A DNA stretch of 64,000 nucleotides from Streptomyces piniterrae (GTDB lineage: Bacteria > Actinomycetota > Actinomycetes > Streptomycetales > Streptomycetaceae), in NCBI RefSeq assembly GCF_005048155.1, contig NZ_SUMB01000008.1, positions 310,001 through 374,000 on the forward strand, in the 5' to 3' direction. The notes beneath the pieces are model-generated. The model saw nothing but the letters and a program-made list of their open reading frames with translations. It ran no database searches and was not told the DNA's origin. A program made the position numbers and the translations under genes. The first letter of the stretch is position 1. The number at the start of each line of letters is the position of its first letter. Shown here piece by piece: positions 16,840 through 24,052 of the stretch.

Positions 16840-17318
16840 GTGGTTGGGAAGTCAGGGCCGGATAGTCCGGCTCCCCTCAACCCCGCCCGTACGAGCTGCC
16901 CCACGAGGGAGCGCCCGGACGGGCGGAGGAGGCAACCGGCGCAGCGCTAGCCGCTGCGATATCCGCGTTGGGTGAGACCGGTTGCTCGCGGCTGGACTTG
17001 CTGCTCGCGAACGGAGTGGTGAACGGCGCCGCCCTGCCGGTCGATCACTGCGGCGCCTGGAGTCTTCGTTGGCTGTGCACGGTGCCTCCTTGGTGGAAGC
17101 GGACGTGGACAGGTCTCCTTCGGGGGAGCAGCGCCCGTATCAGGTAGCGCTGCGTGACCCCGTTGTAGGCGTATGGAGACATGACCTTTCGGTCTAAGCC
17201 CTCCGGAATGACAAGGCGCCGGGTCGCCTCCCCCCGTCCGCTGCGGGGCTCCTGGGTGGTGCACCTGGACACCGGTGAGGGCGTCCAGGCAGGCAATGCA
17301 CGGGGTCGTTGACCCCTG
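16840..17318. other. Transfer-operon leader region, no confident gene
   Basis: About 480 bp between the KorSA operators and the first supported transfer gene. Short leftward frames exist. One begins at ATG 17181 with AAAGG upstream (45 codons). A 54-codon frame just after it has high GC3 but no start. None resembles a known AICE protein, so I do not call them. This may be an untranslated leader or contain an unrecognised activator-type gene. Confidence 0.35.
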
Positions 17319-17387
17319 AACTCCTGCACTCATGTACTTATGTGCAGGAGTTGCTGCCATGAGAATGCCCAACTCCTGTATATGAGT
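17319..17387. promoter_or_regulatory. KorSA-like operator sites upstream of the transfer operon
   Basis: A perfect 11-bp inverted repeat, AACTCCTGCAC (17319-17329) and GTGCAGGAGTT (17342-17352), is followed by AACTCCTGTATATGAGT at 17371-17387. The same ACTCCTGTAxATGAGT core recurs at 18238-18253 in front of korSA. Repetition at both promoters suggests a single regulator, most likely the GntR protein encoded between them. Confidence 0.7.
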
Positions 17388-17439
17388 CAACCCGCCGCGA
17401 GAGGTTTCTTCGCGACGGGCTGGATGGGGTGAGGCTTCG

Positions 17440-18219
17440 TCAGTCTCTGGCGGGGATGCGGTAGTCGAGAACGAACTGGTCAGCGGCCATGACGGTGTCG
17501 CAGACCTCGACCACCCGGCCGTCCTCACTTTCCGCGTTCCTGATCAGGTGGATCACGGGCGAGCCAGGACTCAGGCTGAGCGCGCCGGTCTCCTGCTTCG
17601 TGGCGAGCCGGGCGCGGACGGTCTCCGTGAACTCCTTCAGCATGTGCCCGTTCTCCTCCAGGCGCGCGTAGATGCCACCGCCTCCAGGGTTCTCCGCAAG
17701 CAGCTCGGGGATGTCCTCGGCGAGGTCCCAGGGGAGGTATGACGTTGCCTCTTCCGTCGGTGTCCCGTTGCTGAAGTACAGGCGCCGTCGCGCGAGCACC
17801 TTTGTGCCAGCAGGAACGCCCAGGCGCTCGGCGATCTCGGCCGGCGCTTCCGTGGGGCCGACGTACAGCACGGTCACGCCCGCGGTCTTTCCGGCCTGCT
17901 CGGACTCCGCGAGGTAGGCAGCCTTGCCGGCCTTGCGGTGGGAGCGCCGGAAGCGGTCGGACGACTTACGACGTACCGGCGGCTGGCTCTTCACGAATGA
18001 GCCCTTGCCGTGGTGGGTGTCGATCAAGCCGGTAGGCCGGAGCTCCGCCACGGCCTTGCGCGCCGTGCCCTGGGAGACGGAGTAGCGAGCCATGAGCTCC
18101 GACTCGCTGGGAACCTTGGTTCCAGGGGCGAGCACTCCGGACCTGATCTGCTGAGCAAGGTCATCCGCGATCTGTAGGTACCGTGGCCGACCTGAGTCTC
18201 TAGAGGCGGCTGTGCCCAT
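17440..18219 (-). CDS. korSA: GntR/HutC-family transcriptional repressor, KorSA-like
   Basis: A 259-residue regulator. The N-terminal GntR winged helix (about 10-75) contains PRYLQIADDLAQQIRSG and KVPSESELMARYSVSQGTAR. The C-terminal UTRA-like domain (about 110-255) would bind an effector. In pSAM2 the homologous KorSA represses its own gene and the transfer/replication activator, keeping the element integrated. A matching operator sits at 18238-18253, only 19 bp from the ATG at 18219, and two more lie upstream of the transfer operon. An in-frame ATG at 18249 is inside that operator and unlikely to be used. Divergent from the Nudix gene. Confidence 0.88.
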   Translation of the reverse strand: MGTAASRDSGRPRYLQIADDLAQQIRSGVLAPGTKVPSESELMARYSVSQGTARKAVAELRPTGLIDTHHGKGSFVKSQPPVRRKSSDRFRRSHRKAGKAAYLAESEQAGKTAGVTVLYVGPTEAPAEIAERLGVPAGTKVLARRRLYFSNGTPTEEATSYLPWDLAEDIPELLAENPGGGGIYARLEENGHMLKEFTETVRARLATKQETGALSLSPGSPVIHLIRNAESEDGRVVEVCDTVMAADQFVLDYRIPARD

Positions 18220-18237
18220 GTCCTTCAGTCCTCCTAT

Positions 18238-18253
18238 GCTCCTGTACATGAGT
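18238..18253. promoter_or_regulatory. KorSA-like operator in the korSA / Nudix divergent promoter
   Basis: GCTCCTGTACATGAGT matches the site at 17371-17387 in 13 of 16 aligned bases and has the same ACTC-n8-GAGT dyad form. It lies between two divergent genes, so one bound repressor could control both. Confidence 0.7.
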
Positions 18254-18277
18254 AACGCTAACCGGGAAGGCCGGTCA

Positions 18278-18706
18278 ATGTCGCTTCACTCGGTTTCGGT
18301 GGCCGGAGTGGTGGTCCGCGAAGACGGCCGCGTTCTCGTGATCAAGCGTGCTGACAATGGCGCCTGGGAGGCGCCGGGCGGTGTCCTTGAACTGGACGAG
18401 CACCCCGAGGACGGCGCCTGCCGAGAGGTCCTGGAAGAGACCGGCATCAAGGTCGAGACGGAGCGCCTGACCGGCGTCTACAAGAACATGAAGCGCGGCG
18501 TTGTCGCCCTGGTCTTCCGATGCCGACCGGTCGGAGGCGAGGAGCACACTTCAAGCGAGTCCGCCGAAGTGCGCTGGTTCACCCGCGAAGAGGTCGAGAG
18601 CTACATGGTGGAGGCATACGCCGTACGGGTGTTGGATGCGCTCGGCGCCGGGAAGCCGCACGTGCGAGTCCACGACGGCAGGAACCTGTTGATCCCGAAC
18701 TCCTGA
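18278..18706 (+). CDS. pif: Nudix hydrolase, Pif-like (AICE entry exclusion)
   Basis: 142 residues with a complete Nudix box: GGVLELDEHPEDGA followed by CREVLEETGI, fitting GX5EX7REUXEEXGU, so metal-dependent hydrolysis of a nucleoside diphosphate derivative is likely. In pSAM2 the Nudix protein Pif, encoded beside korSA, prevents redundant transfer between cells that already hold the element. The same gene order here supports that role. I start it at ATG 18278 with GGAAGG 8 bp upstream; ATG 18248 lies in the operator. It is the only rightward gene of the element. The symbol is by analogy. Confidence 0.82.
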   Translation: MSLHSVSVAGVVVREDGRVLVIKRADNGAWEAPGGVLELDEHPEDGACREVLEETGIKVETERLTGVYKNMKRGVVALVFRCRPVGGEEHTSSESAEVRWFTREEVESYMVEAYAVRVLDALGAGKPHVRVHDGRNLLIPNS

Positions 18707-18824
18707 GCATCTCGCTGCATTTGTGTACGTCATGAAAAGCCCGGCGTAGCGCTGCGGAAGAATCTCCCTCGGAAGCAAGGAATGATTGCACATTTCGCGA
18801 CCAGCGGATGAAGTTGAGCGCGGA

Positions 18825-20270
18825 TCAAAACAAGAATTCAGATTCCGAGTGGTCGTCCAGTGCCATCTGCTCGCCATGATTTGGCTGATAGAATCGAGTC
18901 ACCTCATCCAGGCTGCGCCGCTCCTCTCCGGCGAGCTCTGTGAGAAGTGAAAGCGCCACCGGAGCGAGAAGGCCCAGCGGAAACTTTGATGTCGTTCGCC
19001 CCTTGCCTGTACGTGCAGGAAAATCGCATACCAGCTGACGTGTGCCCATCAGGGTAGCAACGGCACTCTTTACGTGGGCTGAATAACTGAGTGTGCGCGT
19101 TAGATCCAGTAGTTCCTCGTCGTGAGAAACATCGTCACGGTTTACTGTTGCGTAGGAAACGGTGCGTGTCGGAGTTGCCAATTCAAGCTCACTGATTGGA
19201 ACTCGCCGATATTCTACGCGCTTCAGTAGTTCGGGCAAGGAGATCCCATCGCCGCTGTGTGGCTCGACGCGCAGATCGTCAACTTTGGCGGCAAAATATA
19301 CAGCGCTGTGATCATTCCGCAGACAGAGCATTTCTCTGTCGATACCCCAGCGGAAATCTCTCCGGACCGTTTCGCCCAGTTCGGGTTGCCGCTCCAGGAC
19401 TCTGCATGCGCGTGCCTGCAAAACGTCCAGATTCGATTCAATGAGGTGCTGCAGATTCTCCCTTTCGTCATCCACGTGCAATCTTTGAATAGAGTCAAGG
19501 GTCAAGGGCCTGCCGATGCGGCGCCAAAATCCGAAGTCCTCGATTTCTGGCAGGTCAAGAAGGAATTCGAGCGCTGCACTGTCCAGGTCGCCGCTAACAT
19601 CGTGCTCTCCTGGAAAGTTGGCTGGTGTGCCGCCGGACCCTACCCATACAGCACTCAAGAATCGGAGAAGGCGCGAAGTGCGCCGGGTATCGAAATGCCC
19701 GGAAATTTGGGTGACGGCAGCCTCGGTTGTCTGTACGTCAAGACGTTGAGCCCCGCTGAATCCGCTGGAAACGCTGGACGCCATGGTCTCTGCCTCGGCT
19801 TCCGTAAGGAATCCGCGGCCTCCTTGTAAGACAGCGCTCGAAGCTAGCCCTACAACTGGGTCATGCAGGCGACTGCGGATTAGCACTTCCATTCCGCGAG
19901 TATCTGCGATTAGAGTGTCGTCTTCTGGAAGTTGACTCTCAGGATCAGTCGAGTTTAGTAGGCCATTGTCAACTTCATCGAGCGCGAAAACAATAGGGTG
20001 ATGCTTCCGGATTGCGCTGACATCGTCACGCAGCACATCGGGACGAGTGTCAGATTTCAGGAAAACCAACCGTTCGTCCTCGCCAGGCCATGAAAGGACG
20101 AGGTCCGGTGCAAAGCTGTGATTGAAGAAGTCTGTCTTTTTGACGACGGCGCGCGAATCTGTTTGTGCCAGCTCTTCCGCCACGACGCCCTTGATGCGGT
20201 CAACGGCATCCCGCGGGTCCGGTGTCTCGAAGGCGGCATTCAGTGCACTGGAAAAGTCGGAAAAAGTCAC
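18825..20270 (-). CDS. AICE cargo: 481-residue protein of unknown family
   Basis: I do not recognise this protein. It starts at GTG 20270, overlapping the nuclease-like gene stop by 4 bp (GTGA), so the two proteins are made together. Residues 48-72 read FFNHSFAPDLVLSW and then RLVFLK. The spacing Pro55-Asp56 ... Phe70-x-Lys72 resembles a PD-(D/E)xK nuclease strand in which the second acidic residue is lost. The rest is mixed alpha/beta with no P-loop, helicase or membrane motif. Base composition is close to 50% GC with codons rare in Streptomyces, unlike the surrounding genes, so recent acquisition is likely. It ends 118 bp from the convergent Nudix gene. Confidence 0.75.
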   Translation of the reverse strand: MTFSDFSSALNAAFETPDPRDAVDRIKGVVAEELAQTDSRAVVKKTDFFNHSFAPDLVLSWPGEDERLVFLKSDTRPDVLRDDVSAIRKHHPIVFALDEVDNGLLNSTDPESQLPEDDTLIADTRGMEVLIRSRLHDPVVGLASSAVLQGGRGFLTEAEAETMASSVSSGFSGAQRLDVQTTEAAVTQISGHFDTRRTSRLLRFLSAVWVGSGGTPANFPGEHDVSGDLDSAALEFLLDLPEIEDFGFWRRIGRPLTLDSIQRLHVDDERENLQHLIESNLDVLQARACRVLERQPELGETVRRDFRWGIDREMLCLRNDHSAVYFAAKVDDLRVEPHSGDGISLPELLKRVEYRRVPISELELATPTRTVSYATVNRDDVSHDEELLDLTRTLSYSAHVKSAVATLMGTRQLVCDFPARTGKGRTTSKFPLGLLAPVALSLLTELAGEERRSLDEVTRFYQPNHGEQMALDDHSESEFLF

Positions 20271-20938
20271 CGGACACCCTCCAGGACATCATGACGCTGA
20301 ATCAGTGCGCGATGTTCGCGCGTGATTACTAACTTCTCCTGCTTTTCCGACAGTACAATCATCCACAGTCGTTCGGTGACTGCGGTGACTATGTCTGCGT
20401 CGATCGCGTCTTCTACTTCTTCGGGTGGGATTTCGCCGAAAATCTCGTTTGCGTGAACGCGAATTGCCTTACGTACCCAGTGTTCAGTCAGCAGCTTATC
20501 CCAGTCGGTTACGTTGAATGGGCACCACGTGATCCACATGAAGTGTTCTGCTGCGGTTGGCTGTTGGCTGACGATCACGTAACACTTGGCAAGGTAACTT
20601 AAATAGTGAGTTCCTTGATCTCCGGGTGACGCGTACTTCTTGCATTCCGCCATGAAGATGTCATTGTCAAACTCGCCGCCGCAAAGGAGGCCGCCGAGGT
20701 CCAAAGAAAATGTGGTTTGCTTGCCTGCCGGCCACTTGAATGTCATGCGACGAATCCACTTGGAGTCCGTGTTCGTCCACGACGCCTTCACGCGAGTTGT
20801 GGCTTCGAGCCACTCCTTCGCACGCCTGGCACCGTCCGCGCCGACCTCGTGCAGCTCTTCTCCCGGCATGCGTTGACCATACTTCCCGGTCGTGCGTCGT
20901 CGCAGAGGATCCGCAAGACTCCAGGGCGGCTTGATCAA
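20267..20938 (-). CDS. AICE cargo: PD-(D/E)xK nuclease-like protein
   Basis: 223 residues if the TTG at 20938 is used, 200 if ATG 20869 (MPGEELHEVG) is the start; I see no decisive ribosome site. A helix with GADGARRAKEWLE precedes a core in which Asp80 (SLDLGG) and Glu98-Cys99-Lys100 (FMAECKKY) fit a D-x17-ExK nuclease active site (numbering from TTG). The last third is helical and Trp-rich. Low GC and at least two TTA leucine codons (in HYLSYL and EKLVITR) mark it as foreign and make its translation depend on bldA tRNA. It is first in a two-gene operon beside attR, the typical place for accessory cargo. Possibly a defence nuclease; function unproven. Confidence 0.72.
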   Translation of the reverse strand: MIKPPWSLADPLRRRTTGKYGQRMPGEELHEVGADGARRAKEWLEATTRVKASWTNTDSKWIRRMTFKWPAGKQTTFSLDLGGLLCGGEFDNDIFMAECKKYASPGDQGTHYLSYLAKCYVIVSQQPTAAEHFMWITWCPFNVTDWDKLLTEHWVRKAIRVHANEIFGEIPPEEVEDAIDADIVTAVTERLWMIVLSEKQEKLVITREHRALIQRHDVLEGVR

Positions 20939-21057
20939 CTGACATCAGCGCGTGACATCAACAGCCGCGTACGTCGGCAGACGCAGGCGCACTGGGTTGG
21001 TAGGGCGCTCGACCTCGTACGTTGGCATGGCAGCGGGCTTCTGACGGCGGCACCCGC

Positions 21058-21101
21058 CTACGGATCAGAAGGTTGCAGGTTCGAATCCTGCCGAGCGCAC
21101 A
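21058..21101 (+). repeat. attR: 44-bp core att repeat
   Basis: Exact copy of 5910-5953, the 3' part of tRNA-Arg(ACG). The upstream tRNA half is absent here, so this copy is not a tRNA gene. It marks the right end of the AICE and is the original chromosomal 3' end of the tRNA. Confidence 0.92.
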
Positions 21102-21107
21102 GCAGGT

Positions 21108-21143
21108 CAAAGCCCCCGCCGGGTCATCCGGGCGGGGGCTTTG
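21108..21143 (+). terminator. Original chromosomal tRNA-Arg terminator, now outside attR
   Basis: CAAAGCCCCCGCC (21108-21120) pairs with GGCGGGGGCTTTG (21131-21143). Before integration it would have followed tRNA-Arg directly. It shares the AGGTCAAAG lead-in and overall form with the element-borne hairpin at 5957-5995. Confidence 0.8.
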
Positions 21144-21315
21144 TCGTGCCGTACAGCAGCGAAGTACAGCAACCGCGTCAGCCGGTGCCGCCTGCTGCGG
21201 GCCGCGGGGCGATGAGGGTGTGGCTCAGGGCCTGCATGATCGTCTGGGTGTCGGTCCGACCCGCCTCGTAGGGGAGAGCGGGGGCCGGGCCGCGCCGTCC
21301 CGCGTGGCCGGGCGG

Positions 21316-21346
21316 TTGACTCTCCCACTGTGGGAGACCCAAGAGT
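21316..21346 (+). promoter_or_regulatory. MerR-type promoter with 19-bp spacer
   Basis: TTGACT (21316-21321) and AAGAGT (21341-21346) are 19 bp apart. The spacer region holds the perfect dyad TCTCCCAC-TGTGGGAGA. Overlong spacers filled with a dyad are the hallmark of promoters activated by MerR-family proteins. The -10 lies only 7 bp before the ATG at 21354, suggesting a leaderless, self-regulated transcript. Confidence 0.65.
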
Positions 21347-21353
21347 GGAGCGC

Positions 21354-22973
21354 ATGCACGTCGGCGACGACACGTTCTGGAGCATCGGGGAGGCCGCGCG
21401 GACGACCGGGCTGTCGGTGAAGTTGATCCGGCACTGGTCCGACATCGGGGTGGTGCATCCGGCCGGCCGGACTTCTGCCGGTTACCGGGTCTACGGCACC
21501 GAGGCGCTGGCCCGTCTGCAGCTGGCACGGACGCTGCGGGAGCTGGGCCTTGGGCTGGCGACGATCAAGGACGTACTGGAGCGCGAACAGACCTTGGCGG
21601 AGGTGGCCGCGGCCCACGTCGACGCGCTGGAGGCGCAGATGCGCACGCTGCGATCGCAGCAGGCCGTACTGCGCACCGCCATCCGCCGCGACACCACTGC
21701 CGAGGGATTCACCACCATGACCGAGCTGGCGCGTATGTCCGCCGCCGAACGCCGCACCGTCATCCATGACTTCGTGACCGAGACCCTGGGGGAGCTCGAT
21801 GTCCCGACGTACCGCCGGGGCCTGCTGGCGGCCGCCCCGGAGCTTCCGGCGGACCCCACCGACGAGCAGGTCGACGCCTGGATCGAGCTCGGTGAACTCG
21901 TCCGGGACCCGGCCCTGCGTGCCGGCATGCGCCGGATGGCCCGGTACGCCGCCGAGCACCGGCCGGGTGAGCATGACGAAAGGGTGCTGGCGGAAGCCGA
22001 GCGGGCGACCGACGAGTGGCTTCAGCGGGTGGAGGAGGCGATGGGGGAGGGGATCGCCGCGGATTCGCCGGCGGCTGATCCGGTTGTCGCTGCCGTTGTG
22101 GCGATCTGGATACCCACGCAGGCTGTGGCGTCCGCCAAGTCGGTTGAGTTCACTACCTCCGCCACCTCCGTGAAGGCGCTCGCTGATGGTGCGGGGGCGC
22201 GCAGGCTGTTGCTGGAGCAGCTCGAAGTCGTCGCCGATCCGCATGTTGAGCGCTACTGGCAGCTGCTGTGTGTCATCAATGGCCGGCCCGTGCGGCCGAG
22301 CATGGTGGCTGCGGGGCAATGGCTGATGACCGCGCTGCGGGCCAATCCCGCGCCGGGTGCGCGAGCCGCGCAACTCGGTGAGATGTACGACGCCGAGGAC
22401 GCCGCCTGGGAGCCGGCCGGTGTGCTCGACGCCTGCGAAAGGGTGCTGGACGCCGTGGACGTACTCGTCTCCGCCGTGCAGCCGGACCAGTTCGACCGGC
22501 CAACGCCGTGTGCGGGTTGGGATGTTCGCACCCTCCTCGACCATCTGGTCTGGGAGAACCTGCTGTGGGCCGGCTTGGCCGGCGGCAGCCCGCGGGCCGA
22601 TGTCACCGCCGATCACCTCGGCGATGACCATGTCGCGGCGTTCCGCGCCGCCGCACAGGGCGCGCGGGCCGCCTTTGGCCGACCCGGCATGCTTGACCGG
22701 CGGTACGGGCCGGCGCCCGGGCGCCGGCTGGTCGAGCAGCTGGTGATCGAGATGCTGGTCCATGGCTGGGACCTGGCCCAGGCCATCGGACACCGTCACG
22801 ACGCCGTCCACGACCTCGCCGAGTCGGCCCTGCCGGTCGTACGGGAGATCTACGGCGAACTGCCGCGAACCGCCGCCGGATCGTTCGGCCCGCCGCAGCC
22901 GGTATCCGAAGATGCAAGCGCTCTCGGCCGTCTGGCCGCCTATCTCGGCCGCAGTGTTCAGGATCCCGGCTGA
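21354..22973 (+). CDS. MerR regulator fused to a maleylpyruvate-isomerase-like (TIGR03086/DinB-type) domain
   Basis: 539 residues. The N-terminus is a MerR winged helix (FWSIGEAARTTGLSVKLIRH, then TSAGYRVYG) and dimerisation coiled coil to about residue 110. A middle helical region of unknown role spans about 115-330. The C-terminal part (about 345-530) has the mycothiol-dependent-isomerase/DinB-like signature: DQFDRPTPCAGWDVRTLLDH, and later LVIEMLVHGWDLAQAIG, with His residues for metal. It may sense a thiol or xenobiotic and regulate itself. I prefer ATG 21354 over GTG 21330, because the promoter overlaps the latter. It stands alone just right of the AICE. Confidence 0.82.
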   Translation: MHVGDDTFWSIGEAARTTGLSVKLIRHWSDIGVVHPAGRTSAGYRVYGTEALARLQLARTLRELGLGLATIKDVLEREQTLAEVAAAHVDALEAQMRTLRSQQAVLRTAIRRDTTAEGFTTMTELARMSAAERRTVIHDFVTETLGELDVPTYRRGLLAAAPELPADPTDEQVDAWIELGELVRDPALRAGMRRMARYAAEHRPGEHDERVLAEAERATDEWLQRVEEAMGEGIAADSPAADPVVAAVVAIWIPTQAVASAKSVEFTTSATSVKALADGAGARRLLLEQLEVVADPHVERYWQLLCVINGRPVRPSMVAAGQWLMTALRANPAPGARAAQLGEMYDAEDAAWEPAGVLDACERVLDAVDVLVSAVQPDQFDRPTPCAGWDVRTLLDHLVWENLLWAGLAGGSPRADVTADHLGDDHVAAFRAAAQGARAAFGRPGMLDRRYGPAPGRRLVEQLVIEMLVHGWDLAQAIGHRHDAVHDLAESALPVVREIYGELPRTAAGSFGPPQPVSEDASALGRLAAYLGRSVQDPG

Positions 22974-23000
22974 CAGGGCGTCATCCTGGCGTTGGCGGCT

Positions 23001-23624
23001 TCATTGCAGCCATTGGTACGCCGGCGAGTTCTCCGTGGAATCCGATGGCGCGCTGCAGGGGAACGTGAAGCCCAGGTGCTCATGGAGCGCTTCGGCCTGG
23101 TCGCGCGTGGCGAGGACCATGATGCTGTCGTAGCCGGCGCTCGGCTTGCGTTCGAAGTCGACGTAGTGCCATGAGCGGGGGTCGTCGTCGTGGACGGTCA
23201 TGGCGATGGCCTCGCAGGCCGCCTCCTGGTCGTAGTAGTCGTCCGCGAAGTGCTCGGCGGAGATCGACACGGGCTTGCCGTTGCGTTCGAACTCCAGACG
23301 ATCGAAGCGGCCGCCCTCGAAATCGCCTTCGCCCTCGGTGATCCGAACGTCGGTGATGGTGACTTTGCCGCCCGCGACCTCGACGGCGTCCTCCAGCAGG
23401 CTCTCGTAGTCGTCGTAGATGGAGTCGATGTCGTCGGCGTGGACGGAGACCGCCACGCCGAATTCTTCGAGGGCGCCGGCCGCCTCGTAGTGGTCCTCCA
23501 GCTCCTCGTTCGCGTAGTCGGCGGCGTCTTCGAGGGTGCTGTGCATCTCCTCCTCGGACACCATGCCGATCTCGTGGAGGATCGCGCCTATCCGCGCGTA
23601 TGTAATCGATGAAACGTTCGACAT
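23001..23624 (-). CDS. Acidic hypothetical protein
   Basis: 207 residues, strongly acidic (many Asp/Glu, for example DDIDSIYDDYESLLEDAVE), no signal peptide or membrane segment. No family recognised. It begins SNVSSITYARIGAILHEIGM and may form two similar alpha/beta halves. Base and codon use are typical for the chromosome. It stands alone, with MerR gene convergent and tRNA-fMet divergent. The start ATG 23624 has only a weak ribosome site. Confidence 0.7.
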   Translation of the reverse strand: MSNVSSITYARIGAILHEIGMVSEEEMHSTLEDAADYANEELEDHYEAAGALEEFGVAVSVHADDIDSIYDDYESLLEDAVEVAGGKVTITDVRITEGEGDFEGGRFDRLEFERNGKPVSISAEHFADDYYDQEAACEAIAMTVHDDDPRSWHYVDFERKPSAGYDSIMVLATRDQAEALHEHLGFTFPCSAPSDSTENSPAYQWLQ

Positions 23625-23843
23625 GGTGGGGATCTTGCCAGACGGCCGCTGTCTCGTGCTGCCTTCGGGACGGAAGGTCGGGGTGTGTCAACGGTGTGCT
23701 TTCTCGGGGGTGTTGAGGGTGGAGGTCGAGGCTGTGGTTGTGCTGCTGGTGTGCGGTGGCGCTGGTGGCGTAGCCGGTTCGGGCGGGTTGCGGAGAAAGG
23801 ATTAGGCGTTGGTCGGGTAGTCGCGTAGTGTTTGGGCTACCGA

Positions 23844-23917
23844 CGCGGGGTGGAGCAGCTCGGTAGCTCGCTGGGCTCATAACCCAGAGGTCGCAGGTTC
23901 AAATCCTGTCCCCGCTA
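23844..23917 (+). tRNA. Initiator tRNA-fMet (CAT)
   Basis: 74-nt cloverleaf. The anticodon loop is CTCATAA within the GC-rich stem GCTGGG/CCCAG of initiators. Position 1 C faces T72, so the first acceptor pair is mismatched, the other initiator hallmark. No CCA is encoded. Confidence 0.93.
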
Positions 23918-23922
23918 CTGAT

Positions 23923-23967
23923 GCCGCAGGCCCGGTGGATTCACGTCCACCGGGCCTGCGGCTTTTT
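23923..23967 (+). terminator. Terminator after tRNA-fMet
   Basis: GCCGCAGGCCCGGTGGA (23923-23939) pairs perfectly with 23946-23962 and is followed by TTTTT. A textbook intrinsic terminator 5 bp after the tRNA. Confidence 0.9.
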
Positions 23968-24052
23968 GCGTTCCGGGCACTTCGCAGCACGGCACGGCGC
24001 TTCACGGCGCTTCAGAGCGGCCTCGGAGCGTATGGCGGGAAGTCGGTTCGGA

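Larger units (their letters stand above)
5910..21101. mobile_element. Integrated AICE (pSAM2-like integrative and conjugative element), about 15.2 kb
   Basis: Bounded by the 44-bp attL and attR repeats in tRNA-Arg(ACG). It contains the defining AICE modules: tyrosine integrase and excisionase beside attL, a Prim-Pol and helicase replication pair, an FtsK-type TraB translocase, small Spd-like transfer proteins, a KorSA-type GntR repressor and a Nudix gene like pif. Almost every gene reads leftwards and many overlap by 1-4 bp. A C5 methyltransferase and a two-gene low-GC module are accessory cargo. All core genes are full length, so the element looks intact. Confidence 0.92.

Noticed and set aside
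17319..17352. Rho-independent terminator of korSA
   Set aside because: The stem resembles one, but its arms share the ACTCCTG core with the other operator sites and no T-tract follows.
21058..21101. Second tRNA-Arg gene
   Set aside because: Only the 3' 44 bp are present; D-arm and 5' acceptor are missing. It is attR.
21178..21290. Remnant of an older integrase (minus-strand TQTIMQALSHTLI)
   Set aside because: It vaguely recalls the TIMETLGHS motif of integrases, but is too short and lacks the Tyr and neighbouring motifs.
21225..22811. 528-residue minus-strand frame opposite the MerR fusion
   Set aside because: No recognisable domain; the plus strand encodes an evident MerR plus isomerase-like protein with its own promoter.
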